DNA from: Celeribacter litoreus | GTDB lineage: Bacteria; Pseudomonadota; Alphaproteobacteria; Rhodobacterales; Rhodobacteraceae | Assembly: GCF_020165855.1 (NCBI RefSeq) | Contig: NZ_JAIUFY010000011.1 | Span: forward strand, 172,179-236,178 | Direction of reading: 5' to 3' | DNA: 64,000 bases | Shown here: positions 45,173 through 53,770 of the stretch, one piece after another | Layout of the letters: every line of letters begins with the position of its first letter | How positions within the stretch are numbered: position 1 is the first letter of the stretch | Notes under the pieces: generated by a model | The model's database searches: none | Seen by the model: the letters and a program-made list of their open reading frames with translations, nothing else | Told to the model about the DNA's origin: nothing | Made by a program: the position numbers and the translations under genes

Positions 45173-45616
45173 TTTCCCAACTAATTGACGCAGTTTTTAG
45201 GCCGTTCTAGCGGTCCTTTTTTGATGTCGTCACCACGTCGCCCACGCAAATTTTGCGTCGCTGGGGCGCGGGGAGGGTCTGCGCTTTTTCGGCACATATA
45301 TCTGATCTTCACTCGGGTGGCTCTGGTTCCGTCTGTCAGGCCTGTCCGTCATTCCAAGAGGCGCCCGAAAGCCGTCTCCGGCCCACAGCCCTCGCTGTTT
45401 TGCCGGCATTTCACGAGAATCATTGCGCGTTCCGGCGCGACACAACGCCATGAGGGGATTTTTAATCTGCTCATTTTGTATTCAATCAAAGTTTTTTTTA
45501 ATATTTTGTATACAAAAATTGGGCGTCAGTTTAAGGAATGTCCTTAATTTCTTAGGCGATCTGCATTTTGGGCGCTTCACTATCCACAAGACATCCTCCC
45601 CATGAAAGGAACCAAA
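45173..45616. other. Region between tRNA-Thr and the TRAP operon
   Basis: A weak tRNA terminator (AGGCCG...CGGTCC followed by six Ts) lies at about 45199-45222. The stretch 45330-45460 looks like a degenerate dispersed repeat (CATTCCAAGAGGCGC style). The last 140 bases are AT-rich and hold the palindromic operator described separately. No supported gene. Confidence 0.5.
45474..45517 (+). promoter_or_regulatory. GntR-type operator pair of the TRAP operon
   Basis: TTTTGTATACAAAA at 45504-45517 is a perfect 14-bp palindrome. A related half-matching site TTTTGTATTCAATC lies at 45474-45487, exactly 30 bp upstream (three helical turns). Palindromes with TTGTATACAA cores are typical of FCD-type GntR regulators, one of which is encoded at 50997-51665. 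The pairing is an inference. Confidence 0.55.
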
Positions 45617-46696
45617 ATGGACAGACGTAAGTTTCTCGCAGCCTCCGCTACACTCGGTGTCGCGCCTCTCGCAGCGCCTTCGATCGCGCACGCCCAGACG
45701 ACCTTTAACTGGAAGATGACCAACGCTTATGGTCCGGGGTCGCCATTCTATGTTGAAGGTCCGGGCAGCCCGACGGATTTCTGCAAGAAGGTTGAGGCCA
45801 TGTCCGACGGACGGATCAAGATCCAGCACTTTGCAGCTGGTGAGTTGATCCCCGCGCTCGAAGGGTTCGACGCGGTGCGTTCCGGTGCCGTCGAAATGAA
45901 CGCAGGCAACGCATACTTCTGGGCCGGTAAAATTCCGGCGGCTCAGTACTTCACGACCGTGCCATTCGGCCTGAACTTCCAGGGCATGAACGCATGGCTC
46001 TACCACGGTGGTGGTATGGAACTCTGGGACGAGCTTTACGCGCCGCTCGGCCTCAAGGCGCTTCCGATGGGCAACACCGGCGTTCAGATGACCGGTTGGT
46101 TCCGCAAGCCGATTGAAAGCGTCGCCGATTTCAAAGACCTGAAAATGCGTATTCCGGGTCTGGCGGGCAAAGTCTACGCCGCACTGGGCGTGGACGTGAA
46201 ACTGCTTCCGGGTGGTGAGATTTTCCCGGCTCTGGAACGTGGTGTGATCGACGCTGCCGAATTCGTCGGCCCGTATCAGGACCGTCGCCTCGGGCTGCAA
46301 AACGCCGCCAAATACTACTACACCACCGGCTGGCACGAGCCGTCGAACGTCACTGAGCTGTTGATCAACGAAGCAGCGTGGTCGAGCCTGCCCGCCGACC
46401 TTCAGTCCATCGTGTCTACGGCTGCCATGGCCTGCAACCTCGAGAGCCACACGTGGTGCGAAGCCAACAACGCCGCTGCACTGCGTGATCTGGTTGAGAA
46501 CGAAGGCGTGATTGCTCAGGTTCTGCCGGAAGACGTGGTGGCTGAACTCAAAACCGTGACCGACACGGTTCTGGCCGAGTTCGCAGCTCAGGATCCGGCA
46601 GCGCAGAAAGTGCATGACGCATTCATGGCGTTCAAAGCAGAACATCACGAATGGGCGGCCATTTCCGAGAAGCCCTATCACAACCTGCCGGGTTAA
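45617..46696 (+). CDS. dctP: TRAP transporter substrate-binding protein (DctP family, TakP-like)
   Basis: A 359-residue periplasmic binding protein with a Tat signal (RRKFLAASATLGVAPLAAPSIAHA). The DctP fold has FRKPIESVADFKDLKMRIPGLAGKVYAALGV and GGEIFPALERGVIDAAEFVGPYQDRRLGLQ. The last segments resemble TakP of Rhodobacter sphaeroides, which binds 2-oxo acids, so a monocarboxylate-type ligand is a reasonable guess. An AAAGGA site supports ATG 45617 rather than the ATG 15 bases upstream. It is the first gene of dctP-dctQ-dctM-ggt-like-tauE-like. Confidence 0.9.
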   Translation: MDRRKFLAASATLGVAPLAAPSIAHAQTTFNWKMTNAYGPGSPFYVEGPGSPTDFCKKVEAMSDGRIKIQHFAAGELIPALEGFDAVRSGAVEMNAGNAYFWAGKIPAAQYFTTVPFGLNFQGMNAWLYHGGGMELWDELYAPLGLKALPMGNTGVQMTGWFRKPIESVADFKDLKMRIPGLAGKVYAALGVDVKLLPGGEIFPALERGVIDAAEFVGPYQDRRLGLQNAAKYYYTTGWHEPSNVTELLINEAAWSSLPADLQSIVSTAAMACNLESHTWCEANNAAALRDLVENEGVIAQVLPEDVVAELKTVTDTVLAEFAAQDPAAQKVHDAFMAFKAEHHEWAAISEKPYHNLPG

Positions 46697-46701
46697 TCGC
46701 G

Positions 46702-47232
46702 ATGATCTCGCTCATTGAAAAACTGTCGAACGGTGCCGAGGGCACCGTTCGTATTATCGGCCAAATCTCGGCCTGGACGGGGCTCGCCCTCGTTCTTCTC
46801 GTCGCGTTCAACGTGTTGTCGCGCTACCTGATCTCCTTTGGCACCGTCGCGCTTCAGGAGGCCGAATGGCACCTCATGGCCGTGGGTGCCCTGTTCGGCA
46901 TGTCCTATGGACTCAATCAGGGTGGCGAAGTGCGCGTTGATATCTTCTACGCCCGAATGTCTCCGCGTCTTCAGGCCTTTGTCGATCTGCTGGCAAACAT
47001 CCTGATGACCTCGGTCGCACTGATTATCGCGTGGCTCTGCATTGCTTATGTAAAGAGCAGTTTCGCGATCAATGAAGGATCCCCCGATCCGGGCGGCCTT
47101 GGGTATCGCTACCTCCTGAAAGGCACCATGCCTGTCGCCTTTGCTGTGTTGGCGCTGCAATGCCTCGCCATGACCGGGCATAGCGTCGTGTCACTTCTGC
47201 GCCCAAAGAAACAAGCCCCCGAAAAATCCTAA
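46702..47232 (+). CDS. dctQ: TRAP transporter small permease (DctQ)
   Basis: A 176-residue membrane protein with four hydrophobic segments. The motif VALQEAEWHLMAVGALFGMSYGL is typical of DctQ. It starts five bases after the dctP stop. DctQ pairs with the large permease DctM for Na+-driven uptake. The C-terminus is a short basic tail. Confidence 0.9.
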   Translation: MISLIEKLSNGAEGTVRIIGQISAWTGLALVLLVAFNVLSRYLISFGTVALQEAEWHLMAVGALFGMSYGLNQGGEVRVDIFYARMSPRLQAFVDLLANILMTSVALIIAWLCIAYVKSSFAINEGSPDPGGLGYRYLLKGTMPVAFAVLALQCLAMTGHSVVSLLRPKKQAPEKS

Positions 47233-47244
47233 GAGCTTCGCAAT

Positions 47245-48570
47245 ATGCCCATCAACGAAATCCTCGCCCTGTGTATGATCGGTGGCTTTTTCATCCTGCT
47301 CCTAGGCGGGATACCCGTGGCGGCCTGCCTCGGGATTACCGGCCTCGTCTTCGGATACTTCGGGTTCGGACCCTTCCTCTTTAGCCTCCTGCCAGCCCGC
47401 ATCTTCGGGGTCATAACCAACTACACGCTTCTCGCATTACCACTATTTATCTTCATGGGAATCATGCTGGAGAAGTCGAAAATAGCCGAAGAGTTATTAG
47501 ACGTCATAGGACTCGCCATGGGCGGGCTGCGCGGCGGTATGGCGCTTGCGATCATCCTTGTGGGTGTTCTGATGGGCGCGGCCTCCGGTGTCGTTGGCGC
47601 CACCGTTGTCACCATGGGCCTGATCGCCCTCGGGCCGATCCTGCGTCGCGGTTATGACACGGGTGTCGCTGCCGGTGTGATCTGTGCCTCCGGCACGCTC
47701 GGACAAATCATTCCCCCCAGCCTCGTTCTCATCCTTCTCGCTGACATCATGGGCGAGTCCGTCGGCACCTTGTTCGCAGCTGCGCTGTTCCCCGGACTGC
47801 TACTCGCCGGTCTGTTTGTGGCCTACGTCCTGCTCCTCGGGATATTTAAGCCGCAGATGGTCCCCGCAATTCCAGCCGAAGAGCGCGCACAATATTCTCG
47901 CGCCATGCTCGGCCAGAAAGTCTTTCAAGTGGTGCTCCCCCCGATTGCACTCATCGTCGCGGTTCTCGGCTCGATCATCGGTGGCATTGCCGCCCCGACC
48001 GAAGCTGCTTCGATGGGTGCATTGGGTAGTATCATTCTCGCCGCGATCTCCGGTCGCTTGAACCTGTCCGTCCTCACAGAAGCGGTGCGCGGTGCATTCG
48101 TCACGAGTGCGATGGTCTTCCTCATTCTCATCTTCGCGCAACCTTTCGGCCTCGCCTTCCGCGGGCTGGGCGGTGAAAAGCTTGTGCAGGACGCATTTGC
48201 CCTCGTGCCCGGCGGTTTGAACGGTCAGATTTTCTTCCTGATGGTCCTCCTCTTCGTGCTTGGGTTTTTCCTCGAATGGATCGAGATTTCCTATATCGCG
48301 CTGCCGCTGTTCTTGCCGATCTTCATGAATGCGGGCGTCGATATGTCCTGGATCGCAATTCTGGTTGCGGTCAACTTGCAAACCTCGTTCTTGACGCCGC
48401 CCTTCGGCTGGGCACTTTTCTTTCTCAAGGGCGTGGCGCCAGACTCCGTCAAAACCTCCCAAATTTATAAGGGGGTTCTGCCCTTCATCGGATTGCAGCT
48501 GATCGGGTTGCTGATGGTTTTCTTTTTCCCGGGCTTGGCCACATGGCTTCCCGAAGCGATTGGATGGTGA
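47245..48570 (+). CDS. dctM: TRAP transporter large permease (DctM)
   Basis: The 441-residue protein has about twelve hydrophobic segments and the DctM hallmarks ALPLFIFMGIMLEKS, GAASGVVGATVVTMG and LQTSFLTPPFGWALFFLKGVAP. It forms the ion-coupled channel with DctQ. It follows dctQ by 12 bases and precedes the gamma-glutamyltransferase-like gene by three. Confidence 0.94.
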   Translation: MPINEILALCMIGGFFILLLGGIPVAACLGITGLVFGYFGFGPFLFSLLPARIFGVITNYTLLALPLFIFMGIMLEKSKIAEELLDVIGLAMGGLRGGMALAIILVGVLMGAASGVVGATVVTMGLIALGPILRRGYDTGVAAGVICASGTLGQIIPPSLVLILLADIMGESVGTLFAAALFPGLLLAGLFVAYVLLLGIFKPQMVPAIPAEERAQYSRAMLGQKVFQVVLPPIALIVAVLGSIIGGIAAPTEAASMGALGSIILAAISGRLNLSVLTEAVRGAFVTSAMVFLILIFAQPFGLAFRGLGGEKLVQDAFALVPGGLNGQIFFLMVLLFVLGFFLEWIEISYIALPLFLPIFMNAGVDMSWIAILVAVNLQTSFLTPPFGWALFFLKGVAPDSVKTSQIYKGVLPFIGLQLIGLLMVFFFPGLATWLPEAIGW

Positions 48571-48573
48571 GGC

Positions 48574-50160
48574 ATGCTACACTCAGCTCTTGGTTATAAA
48601 GGGGCCATGTCCGCCCCCCACCGTGCGGCGGCTCTTGCTGGGCGCGAGGTTTTGGAAGCCGGAGGCACTGCCATTGAGGCGATGGTCGCAGCGGCCGCCA
48701 ATATTGCCGTCACCTATCCGCATATGAACGGCATCGGCGGCGACGGGTTCTGGGTGATCCATCGCCCGGGCGAAGCGCCTGTCGGAATTTCCGCCTGTGG
48801 TCAGGCTGCCGCTTTGGCGACGCCGGAGTGGTATGCCGCGCAGGGGATCACGGATGCGCTTCCGACCCGTGGCGGGATGGCGGCGTTGACCGCCCCTTGC
48901 ACAATCCGTGGTTGGGGCAAGGCATTGTCGTTGGTGCCAGAAGAACGGCGCCTGCCGCTTTCGAAATTGCTCGCTTCTGCGATTGATTATGCCGAGAACG
49001 GGATGGCTGTGACGGGCAACCAGTCCCGCACGACCGCCGACAAACTCGACGGCCTGAAAGATGTGCCGGGCTTTGCGGGTCACTTCCTTCCCGACGGAAA
49101 CGTCCCAGAGCCGGGTCAATTGCTGCGCCAGCCCGCCTTGGCGAAGACGCTAAAGACGCTCGCCGAGACTGGGCTCGACAGTTTCTACAGCGGTCCGATT
49201 GCAGAAGCGCATGCCAAGACATTGGAAGAGGTCGGAAGCCCGCTTCGCCTCGCCGATTTCGTAGCCTGCGAAGCAGAGATCGTGACGCCGCTCACGGTTG
49301 AGACCTCGCACGGCAAGCTCTACAACATGATCGCCCCGACGCAGGGCGTGGCCTCCCTGATGATCCTCGCTCTGTTTGATCGACTTGGTGTGACCGAGGG
49401 CGAAAGTTTTGCCCATATTCACGGCCTCGTGGAAAGCACGAAGCAGGCCTTTATCAAACGCAATGCCGAACTCGGCGATCCTCGGACGATGGAGACGCCT
49501 GCGCAGAGCTGGCTCGAAGACGAGCGCCTCGACGCAATGGCGGCAAAGATCGACCGCGAGACGGCCCTTGAGTGGCCGTATGAGCCGAAAGATGGTGATA
49601 CGATCTGGATGGGGGCGGCGGATGCCGATGGCACTGTCGTGAGCTTTATCCAGAGCGTCTATTGGGAGTTCGGCTCCGGTGTGACCTGTCCGGAAACCGG
49701 CGTCTATTTTCAGAACCGCGGCGCGGGGTTTTCTCTTGCGGAGGGACCGAACCAACTTGCCCCCGGCAAGCGTCCATTCCACACGCTCAATCCGGCCTTG
49801 GCCGAACTCAATGACGGACGCGTTCTCGCCTACGGCACCATGGGCGGTGAGGGACAGCCGCAGACGCAATCCGCAGTGTTCAGCCGCTATGTGCAATTCG
49901 GCATGGATTTGCAGGAGGCGGTCACGGCCCCGCGCTGGCTTTTGGGGCGGACGTGGGGCGATGAGGCGACGTCTCTAAAACTCGAAGACAGGTTCGATCC
50001 CGCGCTTGTCGCGTCTCTCAAAGCGGCGGGCCACGATGTTGAACTGATCCCGCCCTTCTCCGATCTGGCGGGGCATGCAGGTGCTGTCCTGCGCCATCCA
50101 AACGGGCTTCTCGAAGCCGCAAGCGACCCCCGCGCAGACGGGGCAGCGCTCAGCTACTGA
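48574..50160 (+). CDS. Gamma-glutamyltransferase-like Ntn hydrolase, no signal peptide
   Basis: The 528-residue protein belongs to the GGT/GGT-like Ntn-hydrolase family, which cleaves itself before a Thr. That residue is probably Thr343 (GDTIWMGAADADG), in place of the usual HTTH-type segment. The C-terminal part has YGTMGGEGQPQTQSAVFSRYVQFGMDLQEAVTAPRW as in the family. No secretion signal is present, so it acts in the cytoplasm on a substrate that the TRAP transporter may import. It starts three bases after dctM. It could be a gamma-glutamyl or an N-acyl hydrolase. Confidence 0.82.
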   Translation: MLHSALGYKGAMSAPHRAAALAGREVLEAGGTAIEAMVAAAANIAVTYPHMNGIGGDGFWVIHRPGEAPVGISACGQAAALATPEWYAAQGITDALPTRGGMAALTAPCTIRGWGKALSLVPEERRLPLSKLLASAIDYAENGMAVTGNQSRTTADKLDGLKDVPGFAGHFLPDGNVPEPGQLLRQPALAKTLKTLAETGLDSFYSGPIAEAHAKTLEEVGSPLRLADFVACEAEIVTPLTVETSHGKLYNMIAPTQGVASLMILALFDRLGVTEGESFAHIHGLVESTKQAFIKRNAELGDPRTMETPAQSWLEDERLDAMAAKIDRETALEWPYEPKDGDTIWMGAADADGTVVSFIQSVYWEFGSGVTCPETGVYFQNRGAGFSLAEGPNQLAPGKRPFHTLNPALAELNDGRVLAYGTMGGEGQPQTQSAVFSRYVQFGMDLQEAVTAPRWLLGRTWGDEATSLKLEDRFDPALVASLKAAGHDVELIPPFSDLAGHAGAVLRHPNGLLEAASDPRADGAALSY

Positions 50161-50164
50161 AACG

Positions 50165-50992
50165 ATGACTGATATGACTTTTCTCGAACTCTTGCCGATC
50201 CTGGTCGGCGTTGTTGCCACCGCGATCCTCGCCGGTATCATGGCCGGGCTTTTGGGCGTCGGGGGTGGCATTGTGCTCGTCCCCGTCCTGTTCTGGATCC
50301 TGTCCCTGACGGATTTTCCCCCTGAGCTTACGATGCACATGGCCGTCGCGACATCTTTGGCGACGATCATTTTTACCTCCGTCTCCTCGGCGCGCGCGCA
50401 TTACAAACGGGGCGGTGTCGATACCAACCTGCTCAAACTGTGGGGGCCGGGCCTCGTTCTCGGTGCGCTGAGTGGCGGCCTCGCTGCGAAATACATCGAT
50501 GCGAGCGGTCTCAAGCTCATCTTCGGCGGCATTGCTCTGCTGGTCTCGATCAACATGGCGACGCCGAAAACACTCGTCCTAAGTGACCACATGCCGAAAA
50601 GCCGCGGGATCAATGTCGCGATTTCCTATGTGGTGGGCGGGTTCTCTTCGTTGATGGGGATCGGGGGTGGCACGCTATCTGTGCCGATCCTGAGCGCGTT
50701 CTCATTCGAAATCCGCCGCGCCGTGGGAACGGCGTCGGCCTTTGGTATCCTGATCGCCATTCCGGCAGTGATCGGATTTGTCGTCTCAGGCATGGGAACA
50801 CCGGATCGCCCGCCGTTCTCGCTCGGGTTCGTTAGCGTGCCCGCCGCGCTTCTGATCCTACCGTTCACCGTCAGCTTCGCGCCGGTGGGCGCCGCACTCG
50901 CGCACAAACTGGATGGCAAATGGATCAAGCGCGCTTTTGCGGTGTTCCTCGCCATTACGGCATTCCGCATGTTGTCCAGCGCGCTGACCTGA
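50165..50992 (+). CDS. TauE/SafE-family sulfite exporter-like membrane protein
   Basis: A 275-residue protein with eight hydrophobic segments and the TauE/SafE marker GLLGVGGGIVLVPVLFW near residues 31-47, repeated as GIGGGTLSVPILSAF. It probably exports a sulfite or organo-sulfonate anion. It starts four bases after the GGT-like gene; an ATG three codons later is also possible. It is the last gene of the operon and converges with the GntR gene. Confidence 0.87.
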   Translation: MTDMTFLELLPILVGVVATAILAGIMAGLLGVGGGIVLVPVLFWILSLTDFPPELTMHMAVATSLATIIFTSVSSARAHYKRGGVDTNLLKLWGPGLVLGALSGGLAAKYIDASGLKLIFGGIALLVSINMATPKTLVLSDHMPKSRGINVAISYVVGGFSSLMGIGGGTLSVPILSAFSFEIRRAVGTASAFGILIAIPAVIGFVVSGMGTPDRPPFSLGFVSVPAALLILPFTVSFAPVGAALAHKLDGKWIKRAFAVFLAITAFRMLSSALT

Positions 50993-50996
50993 CCCG

Positions 50997-51665
50997 TCAG
51001 GACATTGTGGTGATGACTTCTGCGGCGGCGCTCATGAGGTGCCGCCGCAATGCTTTTTCCGCGCGTTTCGATTCACGGTCGAGCAGGGCGGAGACAATGG
51101 CCTCATGCTCGGTGTTGGAGCGCTTCATGCGCGTATGGCTTTTGAGCTGCGATTTACGGAACGGCGCTAGTTTCAGCCGAAGCTGGTTCGCGAGTTCGAT
51201 CAATTCGGCGTTGTGCGAGGACTGGAAAATGAGCTGATGGAATTGGGAGTTCACGGCCTCATACGCGGTTGCATCGCCGCTCTCGGCCAAATCTGACATA
51301 CGTTTGTGCAAACCTTCGAGTTCGATGCGCTCGCTCACCGTCATACGCTCCGCCGCGAACCTTCCGCAGAGAGCCTCGATTTCGCCCATGGCCTCAAACA
51401 TTTCTTCGATGCGCTCTTTGGTGATGTCGACAACAAGAACCCCGCGATAGGGGACCCGCTCGGCCAGAGAACGCGAGACAAGCTCGTGCAACGCCTCTCG
51501 GATTGGCGTGCGTGAGACGCCAAACCGTTTGGTGAGTGTCTGCTCATCAAGCTTTTCTCCCGCCTTGATCGTACCGTCCACGATTTCAGTCTCCAGTTGA
51601 GCAGCAATCGAAGTGCTGTGGAGTTCTCGAGGCGTTGATTTTGAACTGATCGCGGAGTCTTGCAT
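50997..51665 (-). CDS. GntR-family (FCD type) transcriptional regulator
   Basis: The 222-residue protein has an N-terminal winged helix (DEQTLTKRFGVSRTPIREALHELVSR). The C-terminal all-helical FCD ligand domain starts at about residue 95, with NSQFHQLIFQSSHNAELIELANQL. It lies convergently next to the TRAP operon and is its likely regulator, responding to the transported acid. An everted palindrome TACAATTGTA lies 38 bases upstream of its start and may be its own operator. Confidence 0.9.
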   Translation of the reverse strand: MQDSAISSKSTPRELHSTSIAAQLETEIVDGTIKAGEKLDEQTLTKRFGVSRTPIREALHELVSRSLAERVPYRGVLVVDITKERIEEMFEAMGEIEALCGRFAAERMTVSERIELEGLHKRMSDLAESGDATAYEAVNSQFHQLIFQSSHNAELIELANQLRLKLAPFRKSQLKSHTRMKRSNTEHEAIVSALLDRESKRAEKALRRHLMSAAAEVITTMS

Positions 51666-51702
51666 TGCGGCGCGTTTCTTTGCTGATGAGCGATTTTATC
51701 GT

Positions 51703-51712
51703 TACAATTGTA
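51703..51712 (-). promoter_or_regulatory. Palindrome upstream of the GntR gene
   Basis: TACAATTGTA is a perfect 10-bp palindrome with the half-sites TACAA/TTGTA found, in opposite order, in the TRAP operator. It could mediate autoregulation. Confidence 0.4.
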
Positions 51713-51946
51713 GAAACACGGGCGATTTTTGACAATGCAGTTCCCTGTCAACATCAGTGCAATCACATGGAAATCTGAAAATCTGAGATGCGACTGCAAA
51801 CCGTTTGCGCAGATCGCATAAGAGGCGCTTTACCAGCTGCCGCGGGATCTCTTAGGGACCGAGGGGGAAGGCGGTGCTAGCCCAGAGGCGTGGTGTGCTT
51901 GATCTTAGTCATGGATCGCTGCGCTGGCCTGCGTGAGGATCAACAG

Positions 51947-52258
51947 ATGCACGCATCTGAAGTGATCTTTGACCTGACCCGTGTCGGCGCTGCGATGTTC
52001 GTCCTGCTCGCGTTGCAGTGGATTCTGCAGGGTATCTACTGGCTGTGCTCGTCAGGGGACTGGACGAATTCCGTCCGTGCGATTGTCCTATGGGGTGTCT
52101 CTGCCAGTGCCTTCTTGATTGTCGGTCACATTTTGAGTTGGCAACTCTGGCAACTCGACGGCGTAGAGCGCCCATTCCCAGCAGAACATATCGCTTCGAT
52201 CGCCGGTGCGACGCCGTTTGCAATTCTGGTGCGGATTGTCTTCTCTGCATCTTCCTAA
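51947..52258 (+). CDS. Small membrane protein
   Basis: From ATG 51947, with GAGGATCAACAG upstream, the 103-residue product has three hydrophobic segments (about residues 14-34, 45-65 and 82-100). No family is recognised. Starts at 51890 (GTG) and 51911 (ATG) are in frame but extend into sequence without a ribosome site. No neighbour suggests a role. Confidence 0.5.
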   Translation: MHASEVIFDLTRVGAAMFVLLALQWILQGIYWLCSSGDWTNSVRAIVLWGVSASAFLIVGHILSWQLWQLDGVERPFPAEHIASIAGATPFAILVRIVFSASS

Positions 52259-52643
52259 GATGCGGAAGATTTGTCGTAGTGCTTACTTGGTGGGGCGTGT
52301 CGGATGGCGTCTCGAGAGCAGTCTACTGGCGCCGTATAGCCTCCTTCGTCATCGGGCTTATTGGGGGCGAACCGAACCTCAGCTCAGCGGCGCAACGTCG
52401 AATCGCCATCGTCGCTTTGCGCCTCATATGTGCGTGTGTTTGTTTTCGAAGGCTCTCAATGGAGTTGCGCCAATTGATTTGGCGAAATTTCGGAAGATTT
52501 TCCTGACGCGAGGTCAACATTTACGCCCTTTTGAGCCCTGGCGCGCCTCAAAGCCAACTATAGTTTGATCGAAAGTCCGTGTTCTGCTAGCCAAAAGGTG
52601 TTTTTTGATACTGGTTTTGTTGTTTCCCGGGGGGGGAGTGCGC
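52259..52643. other. Intergenic region before the RTX gene
   Basis: About 385 bases without a supported gene. Overlapping frames of 120-160 codons on the plus strand lack ribosome sites and change composition along their length. The last 60 bases are AT-rich and should hold the promoter of the RTX gene. Confidence 0.5.
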
Positions 52644-53297
52644 ATGGATTATCGTGGAACCAAAGGTCGCGATATCATTGAAGGGACTATCTGGGATGAC
52701 CGCCTTCTTTTGGAAGGGGGCTCGGATATCGGGAGCGGCAAAAGCGGTAACGATACCATCCGTGGCAACAACGGCAGTGACACCCTAATCGGCGGTCGGG
52801 GCGATGATGTGCTCTACGGAGGCGGGTCAAACGACCGGCACCCTCTGGAGGATGGCGAGCACGGCAACGATGGCGACGATATCCTTTATGGCGGGAGCGG
52901 AGATGACCTCCTTTTCGGCGGCGCGGATTCAGATACGCTGAGAGGTGGAGATGATGATGACACGCTGGTCGGGGGGAGCGGCAACGATTGGCTCTCCGGT
53001 GGAGCCGGTGCAGATGTCTTTATGTTTCTGGAAGTGGCGCAGGATCGAGACAAGATCGTCGATTTCGAGCAAGGCCTCGATGTAATCGACCTGTCACGTA
53101 TTGATACATCTCAGTTGACATTCCGCGGCGAACTCGAAGACGTCGGGGACGGACGTATTCGCCCGTTTTCCGTCAATTACTATGTCGCGGATGACAAAAC
53201 TGTCATCGGTGTTGAGGCGACTGGGGACCGACGACCGGATCTCACGATCGTTCTGACGGGTGAGTTCTCACTGACGGCCGACGATTTCATCCTTTAA
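52644..53297 (+). CDS. RTX calcium-binding repeat protein
   Basis: A 217-residue protein built from glycine-rich nonapeptides (GGxGxDxLx type; e.g. GGSGDDLLFGGADSDTLRGG) that bind Ca2+ in a parallel beta roll. The first and last repeats flank a short non-repetitive insert (NDRHPLEDGEHGNDG). The C-terminal 80 residues (GADVFMFLEVAQDRDKIVDFEQGLDVIDLS) are the peptidase M10/serralysin-like C-terminal region that carries the type I secretion signal. It has no catalytic domain. It begins at ATG 52644 after GGGGGGAG. No type I secretion genes are nearby. Confidence 0.85.
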   Translation: MDYRGTKGRDIIEGTIWDDRLLLEGGSDIGSGKSGNDTIRGNNGSDTLIGGRGDDVLYGGGSNDRHPLEDGEHGNDGDDILYGGSGDDLLFGGADSDTLRGGDDDDTLVGGSGNDWLSGGAGADVFMFLEVAQDRDKIVDFEQGLDVIDLSRIDTSQLTFRGELEDVGDGRIRPFSVNYYVADDKTVIGVEATGDRRPDLTIVLTGEFSLTADDFIL

Positions 53298-53384
53298 AGC
53301 ACCTCTGGTTCAGGCGCTTCCGGTAAATGCACCGAGACCTGCCCACTATGCACTGCAATGAGCACTTCTTGCGCCGGGTTTTCC

Positions 53385-53594
53385 TTACGCGATCGCGCTG
53401 TCCGGGTCTGATGGAACGCCATCGGTTTCTTCCGCGTGAAGGCCGTAGAGCACCAAGGCGGCAAACAAGAGCGACAAGCTACCTGCAAACGAGAAGAGCG
53501 GCAGGGCAACCCACAGCGGAGCACCGAGCCAAAGGCTCAAGCCGGTCACAGCCAGAGCAGAACATAGTGAAATCATGATAAGTGCGGCGATCAC
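53385..53594 (-). CDS. Small inner-membrane protein
   Basis: The start is a GTG at 53594, chosen because AAAGGAGA lies seven bases upstream; an ATG at 53633 has no such site. The 69-residue product has two hydrophobic helices (ALIMISLCSALAVTGLSLWL and PLFSFAGSLSLLFAALVLYG), a hairpin topology. No family is recognised. Confidence 0.6.
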   Translation of the reverse strand: MIAALIMISLCSALAVTGLSLWLGAPLWVALPLFSFAGSLSLLFAALVLYGLHAEETDGVPSDPDSAIA

Positions 53595-53770
53595 GGATGT
53601 CTCCTTTCGGTTCCGGCATGCGGTGCACCCCAAGCGCAGCCCTGTTGCCGTTTGACTGCACCCTTGTTGCCAGAGCGAGTGTTAAGGAGAGGTAAATCTG
53701 TCGATGATCAAAAGTTAAAGTTTGAAAGGTTTACGGCGCCACCGAAGCGTGCGTCGATGGCGCCAGTGTC

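Noticed and set aside
45230..45451. 73-codon minus-strand frame after tRNA-Thr
   Set aside because: Composition and position fit a translated intergenic repeat rather than a gene; no ribosome site.
52018..52568. Frames of 120-160 codons overlapping the small membrane protein and the gap before the RTX gene
   Set aside because: Cys/Arg-rich composition, no ribosome site, and overlap with a better supported frame.
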